Assembly (NCBI GenBank): GCA_019873685.1 | Contig: JAIOAT010000010.1 | Coordinates: 1 to 64,000, forward strand | DNA length: 64,000 nucleotides | Origin: Chloroflexota bacterium | Lineage (GTDB): Bacteria > Chloroflexota > Anaerolineae > Aggregatilineales > Ch27 | Direction of reading: 5' to 3' | In this document: one piece after another, positions 26,993 through 35,780 of the stretch | Position numbering within the stretch: the stretch's first letter is position 1 | Layout of the letters: each line of letters begins with the position of its first letter | Translations under genes and position numbers: made by a program | The notes under the pieces: generated by a model | Told to the model about the DNA's origin: nothing | Database searches by the model: none | The model's input: the letters and a program-made list of their open reading frames with translations, nothing else

Positions 26993-27036
26993 GGAATTCC
27001 CCGGCGGACGCGTGCAACCTGTGGATCAGCGCCGCG

Positions 27037-27285
27037 TCAGTCCAGTGTCAGGTGCGTTTTGTCGCAGTAGGGCGGGGTGTGCGTGTGCTTGCAGCGACAC
27101 AGCTTAACCCGCTGCTGGCGCTCGATGGTGAACTCCAGCGGGCTGAAAAGCCCTTCCTGGCGGTGCGAACCGTCACAGAACGGCTGATCCTGGGACTTTC
27201 CGCAGCGGCAAAACCAGTATGTTCCCGGTTCAAGCTCCAGCGTCACCGGTGTCTTGAAGGGGATTTCGGGTTTAGGCTCGGCCAT
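27037..27285 (-). CDS. dual CDGSH iron-sulfur protein
   Basis: An 82-residue protein made almost entirely of two CDGSH-type motifs. The first is canonical (C26, C28, C37 and H41 in CRCGKSQDQPFCDGSH). The second is divergent but retains all ligands (C63, C65, C74 and H78 in CRCKHTHTPPYCDKTH). Each should hold a [2Fe-2S] cluster with three Cys and one His, as in MitoNEET relatives, suggesting electron transfer or cluster transfer. ATG at 27285 was chosen over longer frames because GGAG lies about 10 nt upstream and the extra N-terminus is not family-like. Confidence 0.9.
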   Translation of the reverse strand: MAEPKPEIPFKTPVTLELEPGTYWFCRCGKSQDQPFCDGSHRQEGLFSPLEFTIERQQRVKLCRCKHTHTPPYCDKTHLTLD

Positions 27286-27332
27286 CGATCGTCTGCTCCG
27301 TCCAGCGGCGTGACTTTCTCCGAAGTCATGCC

Positions 27333-27360
27333 GGTATAGAGAGGCGCTTCTAGCCTGCAA
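27333..27360 (-). promoter_or_regulatory. promoter of the CDGSH gene
   Basis: On the minus strand TTGCAG and TATACC are separated by 16 bp, about 48 bp before the start. A small hairpin (TGACTT/AAGTCA, 27311-27328) lies in the leader. Confidence 0.5.
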
Positions 27361-27503
27361 GCATAGCAGATTTGGCCAACCCTGTCATGGCCTTTCGGTG
27401 CTGGCGGCAGGTAAGCCCGGCGAGCCAGATGGCTGGTAGGCCAGCAGTGTAGCACAGTTGAGCCTACCGAATGGTGGCATCCCGAGGACGCGCCGAGGGC
27501 AGT

Positions 27504-27531
27504 TTGTCGCCCGTGCCACAATCGGTACAAT
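27504..27531 (+). promoter_or_regulatory. promoter of the mutY operon
   Basis: TTGTCG and TACAAT are separated by 16 bp, about 68 bp before the mutY ATG, in the divergent region shared with the CDGSH gene. Confidence 0.55.
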
Positions 27532-27598
27532 TCGGGGTAGGCTGCCGCGCAGTGCTGGTCGGTGATTGTGGCTCAGGCAGCGCTGCCCGGTGGGACTG

Positions 27599-28681
27599 AT
27601 GATGAATCCTTTTGCTGCTGATTTGCTGCGCTGGTTCCGTGCCAATGGGGCAGACCTCCCCTGGCGGCGCGTGCGCGATCCGTACACGGTCTGGGTGTCG
27701 GAGATCATGCTTCAGCAGACACAGGTGCAGACCGTGATCGGCTACTTCGAGCGTTTTGTGGCACGTTTTCCTACGGTCGCGGCACTGGCCGCGGCGCCGC
27801 TGGATGAGGTGCTGAAACTGTGGGAAGGGCTGGGCTATTACGGGCGGGCGCGCAGCTTACACCGCGCCGCGCAGGAGGTGATGGCTCGCTGGGGCGGTAT
27901 CCTGCCGCGCACGGCCCGCGACCTGCAGACGCTGCCAGGGATTGGTCGCTATACCGCCGCTGCTATCGCCAGCCTGGCCTACGGCGAAGACGTGGCTGTC
28001 CTTGATGGTAATGTGATCCGCATTCTGACACGGCTGTACAATATCACTGATGATGTCGCGCAAGCCGCCACGGTGGAGCGGTTGTGGGCACTGGCCGGGT
28101 CACTGGTGCCGCCAGGGGAAGCCGGTCCATACAACGAGGCGCTGATGGAACTGGGCCGCGTGATCTGCCGGTCGCGCCGCCCGGCCTGCGGACAGTGCCC
28201 GTTGCAGGGTCACTGCCAGGCTTACCAGGCCGGCGTACAGGATCAGCGTCCGGTGAAGAGCCGCCGCGCCGCGATCCCGCACTACTATGTGGCGGCAGGG
28301 GTGATCTCCGGGGCGCAGCAGGATCGTTTTCTGATCGCCCGTCGTCCGCCCGGCGGCCTGCTGGGTGGGCTGTGGGAATTTCCGGGCGGCAAGCAGGAAG
28401 ACGGCGAAACCCTTCCGGAGACGCTGGCGCGCGAGCTGAAGGAAGAGCTGGGCATCACCGTGGAAGTAGGCGAGTTTGTGGTGCGGGTGAGGCATGCTTT
28501 CACGCACTTCCGGATCACACTCGACGCCTATCGTTGCCGCCATGTCGCCGGGGAACCGCGCGCGCTGGGGGTGGCGGATTTCGCCTGGGTGACGCTGGAG
28601 GAGATGGCTGGTTATGCATTTGGCAAGGCGGACCGGCAGATCATCGCCGCGCTACAGGCGCAAGCCGGGCGGTTGCTGTGA
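27599..28681 (+). CDS. mutY: A/G-specific adenine glycosylase MutY with intact Nudix box
   Basis: Removes adenine mispaired with 8-oxoguanine. In 360 residues the glycosylase core has the catalytic glutamate E35 (SEIMLQQTQV), the helix-hairpin-helix LPGIGRYTAA (112-121), catalytic D136 and the [4Fe-4S] ligands C190, C197, C200 and C206. The C-terminal domain, normally a catalytically dead MutT-like fold that reads 8-oxoG, here retains a complete Nudix signature: G264, E270, then R278-E279-L-x-E282-E283-x-G285. ATG at 27599 is used; an in-frame TTG 33 bp upstream is less likely. It heads a co-directional run. Confidence 0.96.
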   Translation: MMNPFAADLLRWFRANGADLPWRRVRDPYTVWVSEIMLQQTQVQTVIGYFERFVARFPTVAALAAAPLDEVLKLWEGLGYYGRARSLHRAAQEVMARWGGILPRTARDLQTLPGIGRYTAAAIASLAYGEDVAVLDGNVIRILTRLYNITDDVAQAATVERLWALAGSLVPPGEAGPYNEALMELGRVICRSRRPACGQCPLQGHCQAYQAGVQDQRPVKSRRAAIPHYYVAAGVISGAQQDRFLIARRPPGGLLGGLWEFPGGKQEDGETLPETLARELKEELGITVEVGEFVVRVRHAFTHFRITLDAYRCRHVAGEPRALGVADFAWVTLEEMAGYAFGKADRQIIAALQAQAGRLL

Positions 28682-28708
28682 TGGCCGGGTGATGGAAGGT
28701 AGAGCCGG

Positions 28709-29425
28709 ATGAACGAACAGCACCCGACACTGGTGCTCTTTGACATCGACGGCACGCTGCTGGCCTCCGATAGCGCAGGCCGCGCGGCCTTTGAACTGGC
28801 GCTGGCTGAACTGTTCCATCTGTCGCACGCGATGGACGGGATCAGCTTTGCCGGGTCGACAGACTGGCGCATCCTGGAGCAGGTGCTGTTGCCGGCGGGC
28901 TATAGCCGGGCTGAGGTGGCGGCCAGTGTACCGGCCTTTGCCGAGGCGCTGGCGCGCCATTTGCAGGCCATCATCCCCCGTTACCGGGTGCGAGCGCTGC
29001 CCGGCACGCTGGCACTGGTCGAAGCGCTGGCTGTCGATCCACGGGCGCGGCTGGGGCTGGTGACCGGGAATATGGCGCTGTCGGTGCCGATCAAGTTGCG
29101 GGCGGCGGGGTTTGACCCGGCGCACTTCCCGGTTGGGGCATATGGACACGAAGCAGCGGATCGGAACGCCCTGCCGCCGCTGGCCGTGAGCCGGGCGCGG
29201 GCTTACTGGCGGCAGGACTTCCCCCCGGAGCGGATCGTGATTGTCGGGGATACCGCCAATGATGTCATCTGTGCGCGTTCGGTGGGGGGGCGGGCGCTGG
29301 CCGTGCTGACCGGTCCGGCCAGCCGCGAAGAAGTGGCACGGGAAAAACCCTATGCGATCCTGGAGGATCTGGCCGATCGCCGGGCCGTAGAGGCGATCCT
29401 GTTCGGGGAGGGCGGAGATGGCTGA
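28709..29425 (+). CDS. HAD-family phosphatase (phosphoglycolate phosphatase-like)
   Basis: A 238-residue HAD hydrolase with motif I FDIDGTLL (D12 nucleophile, D14 acid), a helical cap, motif II VTGN and motif IV GDTANDVICA. It resembles phosphoglycolate/beta-phosphoglucomutase-like phosphatases, but the substrate is not set by sequence. A GGAAGG site precedes the ATG. The gene overlaps the next by 8 bp, indicating translational coupling, and follows mutY by 27 bp. Confidence 0.9.
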   Translation: MNEQHPTLVLFDIDGTLLASDSAGRAAFELALAELFHLSHAMDGISFAGSTDWRILEQVLLPAGYSRAEVAASVPAFAEALARHLQAIIPRYRVRALPGTLALVEALAVDPRARLGLVTGNMALSVPIKLRAAGFDPAHFPVGAYGHEAADRNALPPLAVSRARAYWRQDFPPERIVIVGDTANDVICARSVGGRALAVLTGPASREEVAREKPYAILEDLADRRAVEAILFGEGGDG

Positions 29426-30668
29426 CCAAGAGCAAAAACAGGAGGCCGCGCTGTGGCTGGAACGGGGCGTCGCCGCGTTGCGTGCGGGCGATGTCCGGCT
29501 GGCGCGGGAGTGTCTGGTCAGGGTCACGGAACTGGACCCTGGCAACGTGGATGCCTGGCTGTACCTCACGGCGACCACCCGCGATCTACAGAAACGCCGC
29601 CTGTTGCTGCAGAAGGCGCTGGCTATCGCCCCGAACCATGCCCAGGCCCGGCAGGTGCTGGCACAGATCGACCGGCAACTTGCCAGCCAGCAGCGGCCAG
29701 CGGAACCACCAACCGCTGCCAGCGCACCGCCAGCGGGGCCTGCTGTGACGGTTGAGGAAGCTCCTGCTACAGGGACTGCTATTCCGTCTGACCGCTGCCC
29801 CAGCTGCGGCGCAGTGCTGCGCCCTGACGAGCGCACCGGCAATATGGTCTGCATTTTCTGCGGTTACGGCATGACCGAGGAACGCCTGCCCACCCTGGAG
29901 ATCAACCGGGTGTATCCGGAGCGCCCGTGGCCGGATGGTCAGACGGCTCGCCACTGTCTGACCTGTGAGGCGGTCAGCCTCCTGCCGGTGGGTATGCCGC
30001 CGGAGACGCCGTGCCCGATCTGCATGCAGGGTGTGTTTGAGGTGATCGAGGTCGGGACGCCGTTTCCTGATACCTATCTCCCGTTCCAGGTGGATGAAAC
30101 GCGCGCGCTTGCCGCCCTGGAAGCGGTGGAGGTTGGCGGCGTGCTGCGCCTGTTGCAGGGCAGACGGGAGATCGCCCCGCTGCGACCGGTGCTGTTGCCT
30201 ATCTGGTTGTTTGAGGGGCTGGGCGTCATCGAAGCGACCGGCGAGGCAGAACTGGAGACTGTCACTCAATCGTTTACCGACCTGGTGGTGTATGGTATCC
30301 GCCAGCTGGAAACGCCGCTGCTGCAGTTGCTGACAAGCGTCCCGCTGGATAATGCGGAACCATGCCCGCTGGAAATCCGTGACGACACGCTCGTGTTCAC
30401 GATACTGCCGGGCGTCTCCCTGCCGGTGGCCGGGCAGGAAGCCCACGCCCGGATGCTTAACGCGCTGCGGCGCCGGGCGGCGGAACGCCAGGCAGGGCAG
30501 GGCGCGACGGCTGTCCGCAGCGTGGTGCGCGATCTCTGGGTGCGCCAGATGATGCTGCCTGCCTGGATCACGGAAGTGCGGGTGGGCGGGCGGCAATACG
30601 TCGGGCTGGTCAACGGATACTCTGGCCGCGCCGCGCTGGGGGAACTGCTGCGGAGGGGGCGGCGCTGA
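29418..30668 (+). CDS. TPR and double zinc-ribbon protein, unknown function
   Basis: A 416-residue soluble protein. Residues about 8-88 form two or three TPR-like helix pairs (ALWLERGVAALRAGD and QKALAIAPNHAQAR). After a Pro-rich linker come two zinc ribbons: CPSCGAVL...CIFCGYG (about 117-140) and CLTCEAV...CPICMQG (about 160-183). The remaining 230 residues form an unrecognised alpha/beta domain. The start overlaps the HAD gene by 8 bp. TPR plus zinc ribbon suggests a scaffold or RNA/protein-binding role, but no partner can be named. Confidence 0.8.
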   Translation: MADQEQKQEAALWLERGVAALRAGDVRLARECLVRVTELDPGNVDAWLYLTATTRDLQKRRLLLQKALAIAPNHAQARQVLAQIDRQLASQQRPAEPPTAASAPPAGPAVTVEEAPATGTAIPSDRCPSCGAVLRPDERTGNMVCIFCGYGMTEERLPTLEINRVYPERPWPDGQTARHCLTCEAVSLLPVGMPPETPCPICMQGVFEVIEVGTPFPDTYLPFQVDETRALAALEAVEVGGVLRLLQGRREIAPLRPVLLPIWLFEGLGVIEATGEAELETVTQSFTDLVVYGIRQLETPLLQLLTSVPLDNAEPCPLEIRDDTLVFTILPGVSLPVAGQEAHARMLNALRRRAAERQAGQGATAVRSVVRDLWVRQMMLPAWITEVRVGGRQYVGLVNGYSGRAALGELLRRGRR

Positions 30669-30680
30669 TCGCCGCTGGCT

Positions 30681-31859
30681 ATGCGGGTTCTGCATGTTGT
30701 CCCCTATTACGCACCGGCATGGGGATTCGGTGGTGTCGTACGGGCGGTGCACGGCCTGGCGGGGGCGTTGGCCGCTCAGGGGCATGCCGTGACCGTGCTG
30801 ACAACCGACGCTGGCGATCGGGGGCAACGCCTGCCGGTGCGCGAGGAAGTGCTGGATGGCGTGCGGGTGCTGCGTTGCCGCAACCTCTTGCCAGCATTGC
30901 GGAAGCTCAACCTGTCCTCGCCAGCAGGGATGGGCGCTGCACTGCGGTCGAGTCTGCCTGACGCTGACATCCTGCACCTTCATGAGTTTCGGACAGTCGA
31001 GAATCTGTGGGCGCTGGCGTTGACCGGACGCGGCAGCCCGCCGGTGGTGCTGAGTCCACACGGCACGCTGGGCTATGGCGCCGGGCGGCGCTGGATCAAG
31101 CGCGGCTGGGACGCTCTGGCCGGGCGCTGGAGCGCCCGGCGGATCGACCATGTGGCCGCGCTGACGGCGGATGAAGCCGCCGGAGTGCGCGCGCTGTGGC
31201 AGCAGTTCGGAATCGCTTTGCCGGATCACGCGGTGAGCGTCATCCCGAATGGCGTGAACCCGGCGGAATTCGCCGATCTGCCGGAACGCGGTGGGTTTCG
31301 GACGCGGTGGGGAATACCGCTGGAAGCGCCGCTGGTGCTCTTTATGGGCCGCCTGCACAGGCGCAAGGGGGCGCATCTGCTGGTGGAGGCGCTGACTCTG
31401 TTGCCGCAGGCGTGGCTGGCGGTGGTTGGGCCGGATGAAGGGGAGCTGGCGGGCTTGCAGGCGCTGGCTCAGCAACGCGGTGTAGCTGACCGGGCAGTAT
31501 TCACCGGTCTGCTGACCGGCGCCGATAAGCTGGCTGCTCTGGCTGATGCTGCTGTGCTGGCCCTCCCGGCGGTGGGAGAAGGGTTGCCGATGGTCGTGCT
31601 GGAGGCGATGGCTGCCGGGCTGCCGGTGGCGATCAGCGATGAATGCCACCTACCGGAAGCCATCCAGGCCGGAGCCGGGGTGCGGCTGGAGCCGCTGGAA
31701 GCCGCGACGATTGCGGCTGCGCTCGGCCCGCTGCTGGCTGACCCGGCGCGGCGGGAAGCTATGGGGCGCGCTGCGCGGGCGCTGGTGGCGGAGCGTTTCA
31801 CCTGGGATCGTGTCGCAGCAGCGATGGCCGCCGTGTATCAGCGCCTGCAGCGGGGGTAA
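30681..31859 (+). CDS. family-4 glycosyltransferase
   Basis: A 392-residue GT-B enzyme. The N-terminal acceptor domain begins MRVLHVVPYYAPAWGFGGVVRAV, with a glycine-rich loop. The C-terminal donor domain has FMGRLHRRKGAHLLVEAL, TGLLTGADKLAAL and the retaining-GT4 EX7E-type motif near PAVGEGLPMVVLEAMAAGLPV (E at about 296 and 304). It transfers a sugar from an NDP donor with retention. It lies 12 bp after the TPR/zinc-ribbon gene, in the same run. The acceptor is unknown. Confidence 0.92.
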   Translation: MRVLHVVPYYAPAWGFGGVVRAVHGLAGALAAQGHAVTVLTTDAGDRGQRLPVREEVLDGVRVLRCRNLLPALRKLNLSSPAGMGAALRSSLPDADILHLHEFRTVENLWALALTGRGSPPVVLSPHGTLGYGAGRRWIKRGWDALAGRWSARRIDHVAALTADEAAGVRALWQQFGIALPDHAVSVIPNGVNPAEFADLPERGGFRTRWGIPLEAPLVLFMGRLHRRKGAHLLVEALTLLPQAWLAVVGPDEGELAGLQALAQQRGVADRAVFTGLLTGADKLAALADAAVLALPAVGEGLPMVVLEAMAAGLPVAISDECHLPEAIQAGAGVRLEPLEAATIAAALGPLLADPARREAMGRAARALVAERFTWDRVAAAMAAVYQRLQRG

Positions 31860-31867
31860 GCCGGGTC

Positions 31868-32650
31868 ATGCCGCGAATTGGGCTGGCGGATGGAACACTG
31901 TGGTATGCCCGTCATGAAGGGCCGGCTGCGGTGTATCCGCCATTGCTGCTCCTGCATGGCGCGGGCGGTTCCCACCAGGATTGGCCTGTGGCGCTGCGTC
32001 GCCTTTCCGGCCCGACACGGCTGATTCCCGATCTGGCCGGGCACGGGCGCAGCACAGCGCCAGTGCGCCGATCGATCGCGGCGCATGCCGCCGATATGTT
32101 CACCCTGCTGGACGCTCTGGCGTTGCCTGCGGTGGTGGTTGTGGGGCATAGCATGGGCGGGGCGGTGGCCCTGCAGATGGCGCTGAAAGACGCCGGACGT
32201 GTGCGCGGGCTGGTGCTTGTTGCGACCGGTGCGCACCTGCCGCTTGCGCCGGGCCTCTGGCTTGCGCCTGATGGCGAGGGGATCACGGCGGCGTTGCAGG
32301 CCCGGATGTGGGCAGGGGCCGCTCCGGCGGCGCTGCGCCAGCGTGGTCTGACCCGCCTGGCAGCGGTCGATCCGGAGGTTCTGCGGGCTGATCTGGCAGC
32401 CTGTGCGCAGTTTGACGTCCGCGCTGAACTGGGCAGGATCAATGCCCCGGCGCTGGTGATTGGTGGGACGGCTGATTGTATCGCACCGCTGGCGCTCAGC
32501 GAGGCGCTGGCGGCGGGGCTGCCCGGCGCGGAACTGATCGCTGTGGCGGGCGGCGGGCACATGCTCACGCTGGAGCAGCCGGAGGTTGTGGCTGGAGCCA
32601 TTCTGCGCTGGTTGAGGGCGTGGTTCCCGGCGCCCGGCAACCTGTTCTGA
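31868..32650 (+). CDS. alpha/beta hydrolase
   Basis: A 260-residue alpha/beta-hydrolase-fold enzyme. The oxyanion HGAGG (30-34), nucleophile elbow GHSMGG (S95), a late acid within GGTADCIAP (D about 202) and the catalytic histidine in GGGHML (about 238) make a complete triad. It is cytosolic, without a signal peptide. It resembles small esterases, including pimeloyl-ester (BioH/MenH-like) enzymes, but the substrate cannot be chosen. It begins 8 bp after the GT4 stop, so the genes are likely co-transcribed. Confidence 0.9.
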   Translation: MPRIGLADGTLWYARHEGPAAVYPPLLLLHGAGGSHQDWPVALRRLSGPTRLIPDLAGHGRSTAPVRRSIAAHAADMFTLLDALALPAVVVVGHSMGGAVALQMALKDAGRVRGLVLVATGAHLPLAPGLWLAPDGEGITAALQARMWAGAAPAALRQRGLTRLAAVDPEVLRADLAACAQFDVRAELGRINAPALVIGGTADCIAPLALSEALAAGLPGAELIAVAGGGHMLTLEQPEVVAGAILRWLRAWFPAPGNLF

Positions 32651-32665
32651 GGGGGATTGATTGCC

Positions 32666-33112
32666 ATGCGGAAACTGGAACTGGCGCTGGAACTGCTGTC
32701 AACGCTGCGGGCGCTGCCCCGCGTGGCTCATCAGCAACGGGTGGCCGCCTACGAGGTCAGCGGGCCGGTCACCGTCTATGTCCGGGCGGATCACAGCCGG
32801 GTGACCGTGCGGCGAACGCTGCAGCCGCATGTGCAGATTGTGGGTGAATTGCGTCAGGCATTCGGTTGGGAATGGGTGACCGAGCGCGACGAGGCCGGGA
32901 TTTATGTCGTGCTCAAACGCCGTCCGCTGGTCGGGGCGCTGGCTTCCGCTGACCTGACGCTGATCGTGCCGCCAGACGCTTACCTGGTCTTTCATCTGAC
33001 GCCGGGCAGTGTGCATCTGGATGATTTTGTGGGTCGGCTGTCTGTGGCCAGCCTGGATGAGGGCGGCGTGCAGCAGGCTCCCGAGGGCGACGACCGTTTG
33101 CCGGGCGGCTGA
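32666..33112 (+). CDS. conserved-looking protein of unknown function
   Basis: A 148-residue protein I do not recognise. It begins with an amphipathic helix (MRKLELALELLSTLRALP), then alternating beta strands typical of a small beta-sandwich or adhesin-like domain (VTVYVRADHSRVTVRR, GIYVVLKRR and YLVFHLTPGSVHL). There is no signal peptide or cysteine motif. GAGGGGG precedes the ATG by about 10 nt; a TTG 9 bp earlier is an alternative. It follows the hydrolase by 15 bp and precedes an internal promoter for the ParA gene. Confidence 0.65.
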   Translation: MRKLELALELLSTLRALPRVAHQQRVAAYEVSGPVTVYVRADHSRVTVRRTLQPHVQIVGELRQAFGWEWVTERDEAGIYVVLKRRPLVGALASADLTLIVPPDAYLVFHLTPGSVHLDDFVGRLSVASLDEGGVQQAPEGDDRLPGG

Positions 33113-33141
33113 TTGTGCCCGCCGGGCGCTGACTCTATAAT
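33113..33141 (+). promoter_or_regulatory. promoter of the ParA / membrane-protein pair
   Basis: A perfect TATAAT lies 17 bp after TTGTGC, 37 bp before the ParA start. It separates this pair from the upstream run. Confidence 0.6.
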
Positions 33142-33178
33142 CCCGTATGGGGCTGACTGCAGTGCGGGTGAGGGGGAT

Positions 33179-33940
33179 ATGGTCCGAAAACTGGTGGTTG
33201 CCAACCAGAAGGGCGGGGTAGGCAAGACTGCCGTCGCAATCAATCTGGGGGCAGCCCTGGTAGAGCAAGGGCGGCGGGTGCTACTGCTTGATCTGGACCC
33301 GCAGGCAGGTCTGACGGCGTCACTGGGCATTGACCCCTATACTGAGCGGCGTGGTATGTATGCCCTGCTGACCCGCCAGGACGTTACGCCTGCACAGGTG
33401 ACGCTGCACGCTTCCGATGGGCTGGCGGTCATCCCGGCCAGCCTGGAACTGGCGGCGCTGGAATCGCGGCTGGGCACCGGGCAGAGCGCTGTCTTCCGGC
33501 TGCGAGAAGCGCTCGGACGCGCGGCATTGCCATTTGACTACCTGATCATCGACACACCGCCAAGCCTGGGCATCCTGACGGCCAACGCGCTGATCGCCGC
33601 TGATGAAGTGCTGATCGCCGTGCAGGCGCAGTATCTGGCCATGCGGGGCGTGCGCGCCCTGCTGGATACCCTCGGCCATGTCCGCAGGCGGCTCAACCCG
33701 GCGCTGGCCCTGGCGGGCGTGCTGGTCACCATGTATTGCCCGGATTCACTCCATGCCCGCGAGGCGCTTGAGGAAATCAGGACGGTATTCCCCGGGGAGA
33801 CGTTTCAGACGGTCATTCCCGATAGCGAGGCGGTCATGGAATCGCCGGTTGCCGGTCAGTCAGTGTTGACCTACGCTCCCGACGATCCTGCGGCGCAGGC
33901 TTACCGCGCTCTGGCCAGGGAGATCATGGCTCATGAGTGA
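33179..33940 (+). CDS. ParA/Soj-family ATPase
   Basis: A 253-residue deviant-Walker ATPase: KGGVGKT at about residues 12-18 with both signature lysines, LLLDLDPQAGLTASLG (about 39-54, Walker A'), and DYLIIDTPPSLG (Walker B). Such proteins dimerise on ATP binding and position DNA or protein cargo on the nucleoid. GTGAGGGGG precedes the ATG. No parB or parS-like repeat is seen; instead the next gene, overlapping by 8 bp, encodes a membrane protein. It could therefore be an orphan positioning ATPase rather than the chromosomal Soj. Confidence 0.92.
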   Translation: MVRKLVVANQKGGVGKTAVAINLGAALVEQGRRVLLLDLDPQAGLTASLGIDPYTERRGMYALLTRQDVTPAQVTLHASDGLAVIPASLELAALESRLGTGQSAVFRLREALGRAALPFDYLIIDTPPSLGILTANALIAADEVLIAVQAQYLAMRGVRALLDTLGHVRRRLNPALALAGVLVTMYCPDSLHAREALEEIRTVFPGETFQTVIPDSEAVMESPVAGQSVLTYAPDDPAAQAYRALAREIMAHE

Positions 33941-35345
33941 TCAGACGATCAGTCCAAAGTTGACACCGGGGCGGCGAGCTTCCCTGCGGGGCAGGGGGTG
34001 GGAGATCCTGCGCGGGCAGCCCCCTCCACCAGCCGGGCAGCCAGCCGAGCCGCTGACGCCGCCGGCTCCGGAGGAGGGCCTGCCGGGCGCTGAGGCTGCC
34101 CCCGCCCTGGAACTGGCGGCTGCGCCGGAACTGGCCAAGCTACGCGGCTCACCACCGCCCGCTTCTGTCGTACCTCCAACCGAGGAGGTCCCGCCGCAGC
34201 GGATGGCGGTGGTGGTGGAGCCGGAGGCGGAAGCCATTCCCTGGGTGGAAACCACGGCGGGCGCAAAGTCGCTGCAGTCTGCAATCTACACCCCGCCGCC
34301 GGAGGTTGAAGCGCTGGTGCCTGAAGAGCCGGAAACAATCCTGCCGGAAGGCGAGCCTACCCCTGCCGTGGAAGACGAAGCGGCGGCGGGCGGCCAGTTG
34401 CAAATCGCCCGCCAGCCATTTGTACTGGATGACCTCAGCAGAGCCGGGATTGTCATCCAGCCACAGGACGCCCGGATCGACGCGGGAGAGCTGGCTCCAG
34501 CGGGTGGGAGGCCCCGTCCGCAGTCCGGTGAGTTATTTGCTGCGGAACGCGAGATTGTTCCCAGCCAGGAGTTGCTGGCGCGTTTTGTGACCGACGAGCG
34601 CCTTGAGGCGTTGTGGCAGGAGATTGAACGTTTGCAGGCGGCATTGCCGCAGCGCCTGAAGGGCCTGCCCGCGCGCGCGGATGCCTACCAGCGGGAACTG
34701 TTGCAGGCCAGCGCATTGCTGCTGCAGAACCGCGCCAACTATGACGATGTGCGGGCGATCATCACGCGCCTGCAGGTCGACCTGGCCCGCGACGAACAGA
34801 TCGAGGCGGACATCCGGCGCTACAAGCCGCGGCTGCTGCTCTACCTGATCCTGGTGCTGGTGCTGTGGGTGATTCTGATGCTCCTGGAGCCGATCGTTGC
34901 CAGATCACTCGGGGACGGACTGGGGATGCAGGCCATCAGCGCCGTGTATCATCCGACGTTGTTCGGGGTGCTGGGAGCCATCCTCAGGGCGTATTTCACC
35001 CTCAACAAGCACACGGTGCAGTTGCGTGACTTCGACCCGGCGCATCTCTCCTGGTACATCATGAATCCGGTTATCGGCGGGGTGATGGGCCTGCTGATGA
35101 CGCTGGTCTTTGGCGCGGGGATTGTCTCCACTGTCGGCCTCGGCGCTCTGGAGCAGGTGCAGCCGGAGGTGGTTGGGCAGTACCCGTTCCTGTTATGGGT
35201 GCTGTGCGTGGTCGCCGGGTACAACCAGAACGTTGTGTTGCGCTTGCTGGCCCGCCTGTTGCGTGGCACCGGCCAGCCGGAAGATGAGCAGGCCGCCCGG
35301 CCAGCCGGGTCAGAGAATCCGTCAGAGCAGAGTGTTGGCGACTGA
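33933..35345 (+). CDS. Pro-rich, helical, four-TM membrane protein coupled to ParA
   Basis: A 470-residue protein of unknown family. Residues 1-165 are Pro/Glu/Ala-rich and probably disordered. About 210-295 form a charged helical segment, predicted coiled coil (LEALWQEIERLQAALPQRLKG and ITRLQVDLARDEQIEADI). Residues about 300-450 hold four membrane helices (LLLYLILVLVLWVILMLLEP, a re-entrant segment, VIGGVMGLLMTLVFGAGIV and FLLWVLCVVAGY). The tail is short and polar. The 8-bp overlap with the ParA gene argues for a functional complex in which the disordered cytoplasmic arm meets ParA. No helix-turn-helix is visible. Confidence 0.75.
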   Translation: MSDQTISPKLTPGRRASLRGRGWEILRGQPPPPAGQPAEPLTPPAPEEGLPGAEAAPALELAAAPELAKLRGSPPPASVVPPTEEVPPQRMAVVVEPEAEAIPWVETTAGAKSLQSAIYTPPPEVEALVPEEPETILPEGEPTPAVEDEAAAGGQLQIARQPFVLDDLSRAGIVIQPQDARIDAGELAPAGGRPRPQSGELFAAEREIVPSQELLARFVTDERLEALWQEIERLQAALPQRLKGLPARADAYQRELLQASALLLQNRANYDDVRAIITRLQVDLARDEQIEADIRRYKPRLLLYLILVLVLWVILMLLEPIVARSLGDGLGMQAISAVYHPTLFGVLGAILRAYFTLNKHTVQLRDFDPAHLSWYIMNPVIGGVMGLLMTLVFGAGIVSTVGLGALEQVQPEVVGQYPFLLWVLCVVAGYNQNVVLRLLARLLRGTGQPEDEQAARPAGSENPSEQSVGD

Positions 35346-35392
35346 GCAGCCCGCTCCACGACGAGCAGCAACGACGCAGGACGCCACGAGGG

Positions 35393-35761
35393 TTACTCGT
35401 CCAGGTAGACGCTGTTGTCAGGCGTCCAGGCCGGGGCGCAGACAGCCAGGAAGTGCAGGGTGGCCGGGCCATCGTTGAAGATCTGGTGAACGCTGCCGGG
35501 CGCAATGGCGACGCACTGGCCGGGTGTCAGAACGCTGGTTTCGCCATCGATGACCAGACGCGCCGCGCCTTCCAGGATGTAGTAGCTTTCCTCAGCCTGT
35601 GGATGGTAGTGCGGGCGGGAGGCTTTTCCCGGCGGCAGTTCGATGCAGGCCAGGCTATGTTGCTGTGCGCCGCCAGCGGCGCGCCCCAGCAATTCATAGA
35701 CGATCTCGCCGTGCGGACTGACCAGCGGTGTACAGTCATCTTTGTGTCTGATATGAGCCAT
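35393..35761 (-). CDS. small cupin-domain protein
   Basis: A 122-residue single-domain cupin. Motif 1 GKASRPHYHPQAEESYYILEG gives metal ligands H51, H53 and E57 or E58; motif 2 GQCVAIAPGSVHQIFN gives H92. It probably binds one divalent metal and may be an isomerase, dioxygenase or sugar-binding sensor. ATG at 35761 has a GGAG site 9 nt upstream; the longer frame beyond it overlaps the upstream coding region. It is the last of three co-directional genes, 19 bp after the solute-binding protein. Confidence 0.88.
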   Translation of the reverse strand: MAHIRHKDDCTPLVSPHGEIVYELLGRAAGGAQQHSLACIELPPGKASRPHYHPQAEESYYILEGAARLVIDGETSVLTPGQCVAIAPGSVHQIFNDGPATLHFLAVCAPAWTPDNSVYLDE

Positions 35762-35780
35762 CGTGTGAGTCTCCAGTCGT

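Noticed and set aside
29586..31649. 687-codon minus-strand open frame
   Set aside because: Spans the TPR/zinc-ribbon and GT4 genes in antisense; rich in His, Gln, Arg and Pro with no recognisable domain.
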